The notes under the pieces were generated by a model. That model ran no database searches and was not told where the DNA came from. It was given only the letters and a program-made list of their open reading frames with translations. A stretch of 64,000 nucleotides of DNA from positions 3,299,840 through 3,363,839 of the forward strand of contig OX422191.1 of assembly GCA_949130485.1 (NCBI GenBank), in the 5' to 3' direction. The first letter of the stretch is position 1. Each line of letters starts with the position of its first letter. Below are positions 35,690 through 47,352 of the stretch, piece after piece. This DNA comes from Agelas oroides. Taxonomy: Eukaryota; Porifera; Demospongiae; Agelasida; Agelasidae. The translations under genes and the position numbers were made by a program.

Positions 35690-36705
35690 ACCGTGGAGCA
35701 TATGCACAGAGCAGTTCAAATAACTTCTCTCCATCCTCAGGTGAGATTTCGAAGAGCACTGTCTATAGCTGGAATTTCAGCTTCAGAGTAGTCCAACATG
35801 AAAAACTTTGGCCGCTTCCACAAAGGATTCCAAGTTTTCAGCACTTCCAAAGCTTCCTGAATATCTTGCGCAGTTTCATTTTGTGTGATGAACTGTGGTA
35901 CAGGAGAATAGCCAACATTTGCTCACACAGATATGAAAAAGAGTGGCAACTCAGTTTTGTAAGTGGCACCCATGAGGCTGATGTCATTTTCGTATTTTGC
36001 CAGGAGTTCCTGTTGCCACTTCTGATGTATCCACAGCAATGTGTCTTCAAAATTGATTTCATCTTCTCACTTTCACATGTAGTGCTGATACCAGCGTAAC
36101 ACCCTGGTTTGAGAGCATGTTTTTCTCCGCATTGGTACCCTCCTTTAGTTTGAATGGCCTGAAGATGTGTGAATCAGGGTGCTCTGATTTCCGTTTCAGT
36201 AGCTTCAGCTCCTAATTTTACTGATCAAGCTTTGAGAGCTGTAGTGCTTATTTTGCTTGGTAAACATGATCCTTGATGGCATCTTTTGTTGGATAGTATG
36301 CTCTGTCACTGGGTTTTTAGGCTTTTCTTCGTGACACAGATGGTGATTGACATAATGCCGAAGCATTCGTCGTCGACGACTCACTGATGAGGTGTCATTG
36401 ATGCCCTCAGAAACTAGTTTGCTGATATTTTCTGCTACCTAGGATATAGCTACTTTTTGGGCCATGCCATGCATCCCACCTGTTGGGTTAGAGTCTGGTG
36501 GTGTGCTTCTTCTGTGGGTGATGACACAAATTATTTCCTCTGAACTTTTAGAGACATTCACAATTCTCTAGTTTAGAATCGTGCATTGTTCTTGTTTTCC
36601 AAGCAGACATTGTCTGTAACATTGACAGAGTATTCAAGGTACAAGATATCTTGTATTTCAACATGAGCTTGGCATCCAATTTTTCATGTTCCCTGTACGA
36701 AGACC
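35690..36705 (-). pseudogene. Decayed ALS2CR8 (CARF)-like / MULE-transposase-like gene
   Basis: Minus-strand frames carry, in order: CQAHVEIQDI (about 36670), SRRRRMLRHYVNHHLC (about 36350-36395), YPTKDAIKDHVYQAK (about 36245-36290), LQLSKLDQ and HIFRPFK (about 36160-36240). Then come WQQELLAKYENDISLMGATY (about 35960-36030), FITQNETAQDIQEALEVLK and WNPLWKRPKFFMLDYSEAEI (about 35785-35850). This order matches animal genes that join an ALS2CR8-like DNA-binding region to a MULE/FAR1-like transposase domain (DATYKTT..., DYSEAEI); that is recall of the family, not a search. Several in-frame stops and at least three frame changes, plus a short deletion after GATYKT, show it is dead. The stops exclude a working protein. 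Confidence 0.68.
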
Positions 36706-37275
36706 CTTAAAAAAATTTCCGCCGCGCTTCGCATAGCACATCTACACTTCCAATTTGCTTCCTACACCTATGCATAGTCGAGTACTGTTACGTATCAAGC
36801 GCTAAAGGGTTAAAGTACATAAACTGGAGGGTTACAGTGTGAATTTTGATCACGAGCTTGTTCCCCACCCACATTTTTGGCTTGCCCTCAGTATCCAGGC
36901 TCTGCTCTACTGTTTTCCTTCACCTTCTGCCACTATCAACGTTCGACAACTATTGGGTAAGCCTCTGTCGTAGAACAGTATAATTATATTATCCTTAGTT
37001 GTTGATGTTTATCCTTTGAAACTGAGTATTATAGGCCAGTCATGCACCGACTCGCATTGCCTGACAAAGCACTGAAATGGTCTCCCGGTATTGTCACGCG
37101 GTCGGCTACCGTGCACCAAGTAGAAACGATGGTGCAAGAATTTCGTTCAGGAACGCCCCAAAAAGCGAGTGGGTAGTATAGTGTAACATCGCTGGCAGGT
37201 CACGCAAAGAGTCGCAATCGATTAACCGATCACCGTTCTGAATCGTACAGGCAGGCTAGCTAAGTTACAGTAGAC
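36706..37275. other. Intergenic with a lone TIR-like end
   Basis: gcgctaaagggttaaa at about 36780-36795 resembles the right end of the ttaaccctttaa MITE family, but no matching left end was found. The remainder is unassigned. Confidence 0.4.
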
Positions 37276-37792
37276 TTTTTAACTCTTTAACAACCGTAGG
37301 CTATTTACTGGAAGTGTTTATTAGGCTATGGATACCTTCCATGGTCCGTATTTTCACTTCTGCTTGGAGCTAGCACCGGAAACTTGACTCAAAGCTTTAC
37401 TGACATGTTCTCTGTAGGTTCATGACCTTGGACACACCCACTCATTAGCGAGCACTCAATAGTCAGGGCCCTCCAACCAGAGAACGCTCCTCCGGACTAA
37501 AAGCTGCCTAAAATGCCAGAAATGGAGTCCCTACAAGGTGAAAGGAGCGTTTTCTACACCCGTTTGTGCAAGAAAGCAGACAAATGGCCCACCCGGCATT
37601 GACCAAGGCTTTTCTACAGGCAGCTGCAACCGCCGCCATGCACTGTCAGCCAGAGCGGTGCACCCACCCACCTCCCCCTGTCCCACCCTTTCTGCTAGTG
37701 CAGAACCTATCTTCAAAACGGATTGCACCAACTGATAACATGCGGCCAAAATCTGACGACACCATATGGCGTCATCGGTTGTTAAAGGGTTA
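37276..37792. mobile_element. MITE with ttaactctttaacaaccg ends
   Basis: Left end tttaactctttaacaaccg (37276), right end cggttgttaaagggttaa (to 37792). The interior shares a GC-rich block with the element at 62880-63254 in inverse orientation (cacccacctccccctgtccc; acccttctgc). Open frames on both strands (37531-37800) are by-products. Confidence 0.82.
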
Positions 37793-39871
37793 ATAACCAT
37801 TCAGCGCTAGGCTTTCTCGTGTAGTATGGCTCAAGAAAGCACTTTTTTCTGTAAATAACCACCCCATGGCTAGCTCGATGCGGACCGTAGGATGTCGTTT
37901 TGCTGATTTTGGCGCGGAGTTATTTTCGTTGGTCATCCACACCCTCCCGGCGTCACACGTGTCCGGCAAACGTTTAATTCAAGCGCTAAGAATGCTCTAT
38001 CTGTTTTTAGGTCATGCAACTCCAACAACCAATAATACCAAACCCTCAAACAACAGTCCTAAGAGGTGAACTTATAATAAACAAGCTACTGGTGACATTC
38101 CATCACGTTTAAACTCTGAGCTTGTTTTTTAAATAGATTGGTTGTAGCTATCTGAAAGGACTGGCCAGCAGTGAACTATTCTTTGTCACTATAACCATTG
38201 CACTTCGGTGAATCAGATGTAATGATTTTGATGAACACATTCAGTATTCCAAATTAGAAAAGTGTTAGTGACAAGAAATTCAAATCAAATCAATAGAGTT
38301 CTTCAACAAGGGTATTGAATGTGACTAGCTATGTTGTTGTATGGAACCCATACCATCGTTTGTTGAAACTCAGGAATCATCAGTATGCATTTTGGAGCTT
38401 CTGAAACTCTACCAACCTAATGCAGGTTAGGTTAGGCTACACATATAGTACACTTGGTTTGTGATGACTACATGCATAAGTAAAAGATATAAATGTACAG
38501 ATCTCTGCTAGACAGGACCCTGCCAGTAGGTATGGTGTAAATAGGGATTCTATTATGCCAGCAAGATTTCCGGAATAATTGATTGGTAAAAGCATAAAGC
38601 ATTTAGATTTGGCTAGTTTCATGGGGATAATCCTTGTGTAGTTGCGTACATACTGCAGGATCTATGAAGCAGCAGTCTACCTAGTGGCTCAGCAGCACTT
38701 TCAAACACTGCAGCAAGCGAAAAGATTTACGGATGTGATACTGAGCAAGCTATGTTTGCCTAGATCTACCAAGTAGCACAAGATCACACTTAATAACCCT
38801 TCATGTGGAAAGTGCAGAAGACATGCAACAATTGACAATTAGACCCAAGAAACACGCAAGAGACTACCCAACAAACCGCTTATGGTAGCACATTCTCCAA
38901 TGGTAATCATAATCAGTGTGTTTACAGTGCTAAGTGGGAAGAAAAACATTATGATGCAATGAATTTAATAATTGATTTAGCCTGGTCCAGGGACAACTTA
39001 CCGAAACTAATGCAGTAGCAGAAGGCCCAACACCAAGATTAGTGCCAATAACGTCTTAACCACATTAAGGCACGTGCAGCTTATTAACAGTGCCTTAAAT
39101 GCAAATAACTCAAAAGTATAATCACAATGGGGCACCAAACTTTACAATGTACTAGGACTAATGAATTAATGAGGCCACACCCACTTTGGTGATCACGTGA
39201 CTGTATTGGCGCCAGTGATGACCAAGCCAATTTCAGCCAAAAAACAATTTTTAGCACCTTAGCCACTTAAGATGCTGCACATAACTGAACCTATGAATAT
39301 TCCACATGTTACATTTGTCAAGTCAACCCAATCCAGTGCTACCACAGAACAAACATGACACCACTAATCATATTCTTGAGGACCAATGAACGGAATGTTG
39401 GCTAGGGGTGCCACACAGAGCTAGCTAAATTCAACTAATTCAACTATTAATATGTATGAGGGGAGGGATTGCCTGACTTCCAGCCTGAATTACATGCCTT
39501 TAATGAGATTCATTGATCTCAATTTGGACATTAACGACAGTCACAAGTATCCAAGGAGGGTTAATTGGATTCATAGCCCGGTTCTGTTCGGGTTTGAGTC
39601 CATGAAAGGCTTAGGGCATACTCATAAATATTCAACATCATTTACCCATTCCTTTCAACCCCAAGCCAAGCTGCCAATGCTTCAACAGAAGGTCAATAAT
39701 GACGTCATGAGAGTCAACATACTCTAACCCTCCCATTGGACAGCTGACTGAACCCAGGGTTGTTCATGGGTAATGCTGAGCTCTAGTTAAAGCCAACTCA
39801 TTAATATTCATAAGGTGGACAGAAACCCTCCAGATTTTAGAGCTCGGTCGGGCTTAGATTCATAGGCTCAA
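37793..39871. other. Intergenic, nothing recognised
   Basis: No exon-like frame with splice context. Short inverted or direct repeats of attaatatgaat type occur around 39430 and 39795. The spacer leads into telomere-like repeats. Confidence 0.45.
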
Positions 39872-39935
39872 TTAGGGTTAGGGGATTAGGGTTAGGGATT
39901 TTAGGGTTAAGGCAAACTAGGGTTAGGGCTAGGGC
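39872..39935 (+). repeat. Interstitial telomere-like repeats (ttaggg)
   Basis: Irregular run containing seven tagggtta/tagggcta units (attagggttaggggattagg, then gttagggattttagggtta and agggttagggctagggctag). The matching complement type (aaaccctaat) occurs inside TIR element copy 1 at about 12140. TTAGGG is the common animal telomere repeat; this is an internal, degenerate copy. Confidence 0.8.
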
Positions 39936-39952
39936 TAGACTTATGGTAGTAA

Positions 39953-41562
39953 GGTGGCAGTTAAGTCTTTCGGTGGAGGTTAACAAAAACATAAACATGG
40001 GTTACAGTCAGGACCAGGGTTACTCCTAGTTTCAGGGTTAGGGTTTGCTTTAGGGCAATCTTGCTTTGCCTAATTACACCCCAAGATGCAACTTACACCC
40101 CAAGATGCAACTTAAAGGACCCGCGTAAATAAATAATATAACTAATATAACTAATTAATATAACCCAATATAATACACAGGCCGGAGGAAGCGTTGAACA
40201 TCCAATCTGAGTTGATATTCGTTAATGGCATGGTGCACTTATCCCATGAATGAAACTTTGGTACACCAACAACTCTCCCTTCACCAGCTACACCACTGTC
40301 ACCCCTCACAGCGACTCCCGAAGCGATTTTTCCGCTTACGTGACGTCACACGTTCAATATACTACGTATAAAATCATTGCGTGTATTGAGCGCGCTACCG
40401 CGCTCCGGGCTGATATTACGCGCGTAATGCGCGCGAGTATAAAGGAGGTGAAGGCGTGCCTTGCTATTCACAATTGATAAACTGATGTCTGGCTCCTCCC
40501 TTGAGGGTAAAGCTTTTTTAAGAAACCACAAAACTCTGAACTCTAAGGCTTTCCACTTCAGGAAAATTTGCAGCACAAAATCCTGATCTCTAAAACCTAC
40601 TTCAGGTCTTGTAGCTATGTAGCAGTGGCCTACCAGCAAACATTACCTCATATAACCATCTTGGGGTGCGGTTACTTTGCTCGTTTTAAAAAGGGTTTTA
40701 GTAGCTCATTAATATATTCATGAACCCAAAATTGCCACTCGATGGACGCATCTACATGCTCACTGTAGGTAGCGTCCTAACCACCAATGTATCTCAAATC
40801 AGTCTGTGCCAGCTTTTGTTCAGAGCTACTCTCAAAGTCAGGCTAGACTCACGTTTGTCGCTACTCTTGGAATGGACAACTTTGACTGCACCAAAATGAA
40901 TGCACATTTCAAAAAAATTCACAGCTTGTCTACGGGAGGGGCTCATTCACGAGTGGAAGCAAGCATTACTAGCCCCACCTCTCCCCCTTATGTCGCTAAA
41001 CAACTCACGGTTCTGTTCCCCACATAACTCCTCTGCAGCTTTCTTGTCAACGCCAACGTAGTACCAACGATATATTGTGCATTCTAGTTAAAGCCCAGCC
41101 CAGCACTCGAAGCACCGGGCCACGGTCACCTACTAGGCTTGGCATATGATCGCAAGACCTGGGCCTGCCCAATGAGTACAGTCTTGGCCGCTGTGGCCTT
41201 TCTGCTGCTTCTAGACACAAGCTTGCTTTCACAAGCAGGCACTTCACACTACTCACAGCTACTGACACTACAGCACTCTACTAAACTCCTTTTTTTTTTT
41301 TAAGTCGATCTAAGCTTATCTTCAAAGTTCCGACCACCACATGAGGGGTTCCACCAGGCCACATCTTAACTAACTTAATTATAAACTGATTATTGGATGT
41401 CAATGCCGACAGGAAATGGGGAAAATCCCCAATTTTACGGACAGTGAACGGATGAAGACTCCCAAAATGGACTGTGCGCTAAACGTTTACAAAGACAAAG
41501 AATTCTATCTGCTTGGATTCCAGGTTTGTTGACCTTGAAAACACAGGTTCCCTGCCACCTTA
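39953..41562 (+). mobile_element. TTAA-flanked TIR element, copy 2, carrying a nested insertion
   Basis: Inverse copy of 11203-12237. The left end is ggtggcag (39953) and the right end ctgccacc, followed by ttaa (to 41562); the left flank is gtaa, a diverged ttaa. The copies agree along their length except for a ~600-bp block at about 40077-40683 absent from copy 1. Non-coding. Confidence 0.87.
40077..40668. mobile_element. TIR element nested in copy 2
   Basis: Ends caccccaagatg (40077) and catcttggggtg (to 40668). The left TIR is partly duplicated (acaccccaagatgcaactta twice). The empty site is visible in copy 1 at about 12100-12115. A further ~15 bp (cggttactttgctcg) separates the right TIR from the resumption of copy 2. 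It contains GC-rich short hairpins (gcgcgctaccgcgc; ttacgcgcgtaa). Confidence 0.87.
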
Positions 41563-42370
41563 AATGTGAAGGTAGAGAACTTTATTAGTGATTATACATC
41601 ACAGTGCCAGATCTCTACTGCTAGCCTTGTGACCCCATGAGAGTAGGAGTAAGTGCTATTGTCAGGCAAATTACAAGCATTGATAGTTTGATTCATCACC
41701 TGGTAATGTGCACATGCTTATATGTGTATGATGAGTATATCTATGTGTGCATGTGTGTTTACAGTGGAACCCCACTTAATGGACACCCCTCAATAGCGGA
41801 CACCCACAATATAACGAACAAATCTGAATGTCCCGACTGTCCTTCCATTCACTTCAACACTTAAGCAACCCCTGAATAGTGGACACTGCGCTACTCTGCA
41901 TAATGGACAGTTTTTGTGCTTCCTATAATACCCAAACAATACTTAGTGACCCTGATTTAGTGGACACATTGCTCTTTCCCTTTCAAAATTTACATATTTG
42001 TTGCTTGCTCCCAGCTTGAAGTGTATGGATATGAAAAGCATGTGAAGAGATTTTTATGGACACATAAATACATACATGTACGTACACAAGGAAATCTTCT
42101 TAGCATGACCTTAATTTTATGGCATGTTAAATGGGCAGATTAAGATGCTGAGCACCATGTTTGATAGGGTGTCCAAATGTGTGCCTCCCATTCTATTGAT
42201 GTACCTATGCAGCAGTGAAAGTATTGTCCATTCGCAGGCAGATGTGTAGGTTATTACTCAGCTTGGTGAACATACATTTCACCATGAATATCCCCTCTCC
42301 CCCTTTACCTTTAATTAACTCTGGATCTGACCCTACCAACTAAATCTAGGTAAGTTATGACCTTGTTGGG
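41563..42370. other. Intergenic with a decayed transposon end
   Basis: At 41761-41970 the sequence acagtggaaccccacttaatggacac is followed by three more diverged taatgga/tagtggaca units (about 41875, 41900, 41955). The start resembles TIRs of pogo/Tigger-type elements, but no second end is seen. The rest is unassigned. Confidence 0.5.
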
Positions 42371-42585
42371 CCATGGTTACGGAAGAGTATAGGCATCCTT
42401 TAGATCGATTGATGCCATCTAGTTCCCTTGCCATAAGACGTCTTATAGGAGATGATGCCCTCCACCTTGAACTTCTTACATGAGATGAATTCCTTCAAGT
42501 TTACCACAGGTCTTGATGAACAATTCTTGGAAGGGACCACTGGAATTATTGCTTCTTTCCCAACCAAGGTGAAGGGCATCATCTC
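42371..42585 (-). pseudogene. DIRS-like reverse transcriptase fragment
   Basis: Minus-strand reading gives SSRPVVNLKEFISCKKFKVE (about 42465-42525), then, after a frame change, MASIDLKDAYTLP (about 42383-42421). This is the RPVINLKxLN...FKMEG...DLKDAY block of DIRS-type/tyrosine-recombinase retroelement RTs, where DLKDAY is catalytic motif A. Short and frameshifted, with no further domains. Its right portion is copied as an inverted repeat (next entry). Confidence 0.72.
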
Positions 42586-42642
42586 CCATAAGACATCTTA
42601 TGGCAAGGGAACTGGATGGCATCAATCGATCTAAAGGATGCC
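42379..42642. repeat. Inverted repeat with ~78-bp near-identical arms
   Basis: ggcatcctttagatcgattg ... caccttg (42379-42465) is matched inversely by caaggtgaagggcatcatct ... gatctaaaggatgcc (about 42563-42642) with only a few differences. The arms are the motif-A part of the RT fragment, so the palindrome arose by an inverted duplication of retroelement sequence. Confidence 0.9.
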
Positions 42643-43772
42643 ACAAACTGTAAGACCTCAGCTACCTAAAAGTCTCCGGTTGCTGAACTGCAGTGGAGGA
42701 AGAAGCAATCCTCACGGACTTGCCTTCAATGGAATTTATTTTTAGTAGTTTATGACTTTTGATATTGTTTGTTCATGCTTCCTAACTTTTGCCCAGATTA
42801 TTACTGGATTCAGTCAAACTGTATAAAAAACTGTTCTGTTTTAAGTCGGTAAAGCCAACCATGATGTTGCTTTAATCTGTAATAGATCTACATTTCAGGT
42901 GTTTTAAGGCATGACTTACAACAAATAAAATTACAATAGTCTGGGGAAACTATGTTGTGGTTCTGATAGTTATGAGGTAGTGGAGTGCAGCACCTACTCT
43001 TCCTGCTGTCAAATGTTACAATCTTCCATGATGTTAGTACAGCTTTTCGTCACCTAGATATTAAGTAATATACATAAGTGATGTGCCAAGGCTGTAAAAC
43101 TCCCACGTTGGGTACTAAAAATGGAGCTTAGTTGGAGATGCTCAACACTGAAAGACTACTATGAAAGAACTACAGTGTGATCAAAAACAGTAGGTACATT
43201 TTCATTGTTGGTAATGTTTATACTTCCTGTATATGTAGATAGAACCCCCCAGCGAATCTAGTTACTATTAGTGTTGTCAAAAGCTATAGCAACCTCCCCC
43301 CTTGGATGGCATAGCTTGTTGGATGTTGGCAGCTAAGTCTTGTGAGCAAGTTAGTCTGGGAATGAGACTATGCATGAGCCAGCCGTATTTGCCACCAGAA
43401 AAGTACGGCACAAACTACATACACAAGACAGTGTGAGGCTAGATGAAAATATGCTGTCTAGCAAAGAGAGATGTTAACTCGAATAGCTAACATATAGCCT
43501 TGTCCCCATGCTTTCCACCTCAAACAGTTGGCAAACAGAGTTTAGCTACAATGCTTGCATGCAGGAGAGCCCAGGGACAAGATCAGATATACTCGTGTTG
43601 GTACGTAGTTTGATTCCTAGACTTTCAGAAGGGCCAGTATTCACAATGCAGTACTGCGGTTAACCTTCCTGTAATTAGAGTGGTTGTTATTTTGGTATCA
43701 AATAAACCATACTTTCACTTTTGGTGAGTACGCAGAATGAGTCCAATCTGCAATCCACTCTGTGTTTTACAG
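42643..43772. other. Upstream region of the Death-ankyrin gene
   Basis: AT-rich; no promoter motif or 5' exon can be fixed. The acceptor tctgtgttttacag (ending 43772) indicates that at least one exon lies in or beyond this stretch. Confidence 0.45.
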
Positions 43773-44980
43773 TAGGCCATGAAGTACATGTGGATTTTCT
43801 ATATTATCTTTACAAGTTCTGTCACTTTCCAGAGAGTGTGGAAGCACACATCTGTAAAAGCATTGGAGAGATGTCTTGTGCTGCCCTATCATTGAAGAAC
43901 GTCACTAATGCCCTCAGAAAAGTTGATGACTGGCAGGGATTAGGAATCCAACTGGACATTGATTACCATGAGCTGCAAAAGTTAGTCAGTGAACATCCAA
44001 GGATAGAGGAGCGTAAACGAGCAATGCTTCAATTTTGGCTCGATTGTGACGAAACAGCATGCTGGGAAATGTTGATCTCTGCCCTTAACAATATGAATCT
44101 CAAACATGTTGCTGAGGAAATTAAAAAGGAATACCACATAATGTTCAACACCCCGTTCGAAGCTACCCCCCCAACCACACCTGCTAAGTCTGATATTCTT
44201 GTCACAACTGACCTACCCTTAACTCCACCCAGTGATTTGCCAAACCAAACTAAGAAGGTACGGCAAGAAATTAATACTCTTGAGTGTATGTATGATAATT
44301 TGGTGGCAAAAGCAGGAGTATTCTTGAGCAAACGTCAGGCAGTTTCACCTGAATTTCTCTTTGAATTTCGAATTTCAGTTGCTGTCCTTCCAACCTCATT
44401 GAAGCATCAGCATAAGCACTTCCTTGAGCACCATTCTGCTCAAATTGCAAAGGCAACCACTGTTGAGGAGATCTTCAGCATACTGAACAGCTATTGGGAC
44501 TTTCTGAACTGCAGTCTCCTCAGTCACATTATTCACAAGTTTGGAGATGAGGAACTACAGAAGCAACTGAGCACCTACACTGATGCTCTGCAGTCATTTC
44601 GTTCACGAACAAGAATTACTGAATTCATGAAAACATACACAAGTAACCCAAATCTTCCACCTGAGTTTGTAGCTCTAAAGATAAAAATAGGTTCAGAGTG
44701 GGAACAGTGCACACTTGAAGATGCAGAGGAGTATCGTAACTCTATAGCGCAAAGTTCATCTCTTGCCAAGTATGCCCTCTATCTTAAGGAAGGAGTCCCA
44801 GGTAGCATTTACCTAGTGTGGAATGTTCCAAATCATGCTATTCGTTGTTTAGTAGCTGCTATGAACTCAAAGTTTATGCAGCGCCACTGCATTGAGAAGG
44901 TCACTATTGATGGTGAGGATCTGGAGCAGTACAAGCATCAACACAACATTGATTGTCTACACTTTACTGTGATAAGTCAG
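43773..44980 (+). CDS. Death-domain/ankyrin protein, exon 1 seen (Death domain + conserved region)
   Basis: Large open exon between acceptor tgttttacag (43772) and donor agtcag|gtatga (44980/44981), ending in phase 0. The first in-frame ATG is 43871 (MSCAALSLKN); coding probably continues upstream because the frame is open to the acceptor. Residues 8-88 from that ATG form a Death domain (VDDWQGLGIQLDI, then FWLDCDETACWEMLISALNN and VAEEIKKEY, about 43892-44134), a six-helix protein-interaction fold used in apoptosis and innate signalling. A Thr/Pro linker (TPPTTPAKSD ... LTPPSDLPN) follows, then an ~225-residue region (FLSKRQAV ... EIFSILNSYWDFLNCSLLSH ... GSEWEQCTLEDAEEYRNS ... QYKHQHN). I recall this region from sponge Death/ankyrin proteins but cannot name it. 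No signal peptide or membrane segment, so probably cytosolic. With downstream exons the protein is at least about 678 residues. Confidence 0.8.
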
Positions 44981-47079
44981 GTATGAAGTGGATTCCATTG
45001 TACCACTAGTATGTATGTACTACTCAGGAAGTAAATCAAATGCTTAATTTCTTCATAAACAGTAGTAGTTGTATGTATATGGCCTCTGGAAGTATGAGCC
45101 CATAGCCATAATTATGGATTTAGACATCCATTTTTCATTATCCATGTGAATGTCCATATTTACCTGTGTTGCTCATAAAGCCTTTGCGGTGAGGCAAGAG
45201 CTCTCGAGATATGCAGGTATCTCAACCTAGATTGAGCAGTACCAGTTACATGATTTACAGTAGCTGTACCTGTACATTCACCATTGCATTCCACCACCAT
45301 TTCATTCTATGTTCCAGTCCAAAATTAGAGACGCCCCACCAAATATCTATTATTACATTGATGACTACCTGTATCTGAATTTGATATGTGACATGCCTCC
45401 ATCAGGTTCAGAAAGATGTTTGAGCAGAAAGGTCTCAAATGAGGATGCAAACTGTCATTGCAAAACACTAATACATAGGAAAAAATGCTTTTACCTACCT
45501 TTTTTAAATTTTAGCGACCATGTTTGCTTTCAGGTTATGAAATTAAGACCAGAAACCACTTTGGCTCCATATTTAGTTGCCATTGAAGAATTTGGTCACC
45601 ATTTGAATATTTGTAAGGTTTACTATTGCAACTACAAAGGTATGTTCTGATTCCAAACATATAGACCATCTGCAATCATCCACTTTTTGGAACCACTTTT
45701 TAAATGCATCAAAATAATCAGATTTTGAATTCATTTGTTTTATGAAACAGTGTGCCATTTGCTTTGACCTTAAGGTTGCGATCAACTAGTTTGAAACTTT
45801 TGAAATGCATGTACACGCCAGTTGTTTAAGCAATCATAGTTGCTGTAGTAAACAATTATTTATTGAGGAAGCTGCGTGAATGAGTGTCCCCAAACTGACC
45901 GGGTGTTGCTCAAGGCCTTGCCATATTTTGAAGGTGGATCACTCATCCTTGCACCAAATTAAGGCAAGGAAAGCATTTCTTCTGCGTTCTGGCATGTTGT
46001 GCAGGTAGCGCAGTGAATTTAGCAGGGCGGCATGTAAAGAAATCAGACTTGAATTGATACGCTCTGAAGTGCATTTCTTACGCCTAAAGCAGTTAAATTC
46101 CTACAAATATTACTAAAAGTATACATAAAGCACCAGATATCTTTATGTGCCAACTCAGCAAATACTGTGTAGTAGTGCAAGAAAGAATTTCTGGATCGAA
46201 CATTTTACAGTTGCAGATTGCGGCCAATTGGTGGTTTGGATGAGTTGGGACGTTTTTAAACAGAAGTACTTTGGTGTTGGAGAAATAAAATCTTTCATGT
46301 GCTGTTGGACTGTAACTTGTTTGAGATAAATATCAGTTACGATATTAAAGCAATAAATTTACTATGCCAGCAGCCTCCCGCACAGTTGATTGTAACCTTA
46401 ACCCATTTACATCGCTCAGGTGGATTCCACTTGTTGCTGAAGCACCTGTTAGTGTGGTGCAAGTTAGGCACTCACTACCTGAAATAAGGAGCTATGAGAG
46501 ATTGCCTCACAAACAGAAAAAGTTGCAAGGTCATCTCAAAGAGTCAGCACCATGTGTTGTCAATAAATAGACTTACATTTATGTCACCATTTGGAACATT
46601 CAATTGTATGCCCTGGGATAGAGGAGAATTCAATTTGTGGTATGTAATTAACCAAAAAGAGCACATGCAATGATAGGAAACATGACCAAATTTTCATATC
46701 CATATGGGTAGAACCATAGATAGTAGTCACTCTACTATCTATGGTAGAACCTAAGCAGACATCCGGTGATGCCATCAGCCTTTCCCCTTCTAAGCTGATA
46801 GTTGAAGGTAGTCCAGTAGTTCTGAGGAACTTTCTGAACTAGGCACCTTGTCTTTGAAGAGTGGGGAGATCCTGAGACAGTGCCTGGAGTGCAATTATTT
46901 TCCCCACTTGCAATAAAATTTTTCTGCACGGTGGTCATACTGTTATTGTTCATAGTGAATTTTGTTTGTGAGCTAATAGAGCAGTGTTAGTTAGGAAGGG
47001 AAAGAATTGTGTTGTTTATGGTTCTGTGTAGATTTTTGTGTTATTACGTTTTTGTGTTATGGGTGTCCTTCTCCACCAG
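44981..47079 (+). other. Intron 1 of the Death-ankyrin gene with coding-like scraps
   Basis: Several short segments read like protein without a common frame: VMKLRPETTLAPYLVAIEEF (about 45535-45618, between cag and gttt), DRVLLKALPYFEGGSLILAP (about 45896-45955) and VVQVRHSLPEIRSYERLPHK (about 46450-46512). They may be remains of an older gene or element. A short inverted repeat (ccatagatagtag/ctactatctatgg, 46710-46741) is also present. Confidence 0.45.
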
Positions 47080-47187
47080 CATGTAGATGAGCTGTCAGAG
47101 GGACTGGTGTGGGCCAGTCAGGAGGGCTGTCTGGATGATGTGGTCTTCATCCTCAGTACTGGGGTCGATACAAATAGCAAAGGCCAG
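47080..47187 (+). CDS. Death-ankyrin gene, exon 2 (N-terminal ankyrin cap)
   Basis: Acceptor ctccaccag, donor gtcaga; 108 bp, phase 0 at both ends. Encodes HVDELSEGLVWASQEGCLDD and VVFILSTGVDTNSKGQ, a capping ankyrin repeat (LVWASQEG...VVFIL pattern) without the TALM box. Confidence 0.78.
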
Positions 47188-47352
47188 GTCAGACTGATAG
47201 GTCAATGCACTTGAGCTAGTATATGAAACAAGAAAGAGAAAATTAGGGATGGCATGCCAAAAACTACACAAGTAAGGAATGGGGGATATAAAAGTAGACA
47301 CAGAGCTTTACATATCCATCCCTACATCATTTTACCAATAAAGTGAATATAT

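Noticed and set aside
36706..36800. Further ttaaccctttaa MITE
   Set aside because: Only a right-end-like gctaaagggttaa was found; no matching left end.
37531..37800. 89-codon minus frame and two plus frames
   Set aside because: Fully inside the 37276-37792 MITE; mutually overlapping and GC-driven.
45309..45650. 113-codon plus frame with YIDD
   Set aside because: The YIDD-like string (YYYIDDYLYLN) lacks any surrounding reverse-transcriptase motifs; chance match in AT-rich DNA.
46584..46953. Overlapping minus frames in intron 1
   Set aside because: No recognised motif or splice context, and they cross a small inverted repeat.
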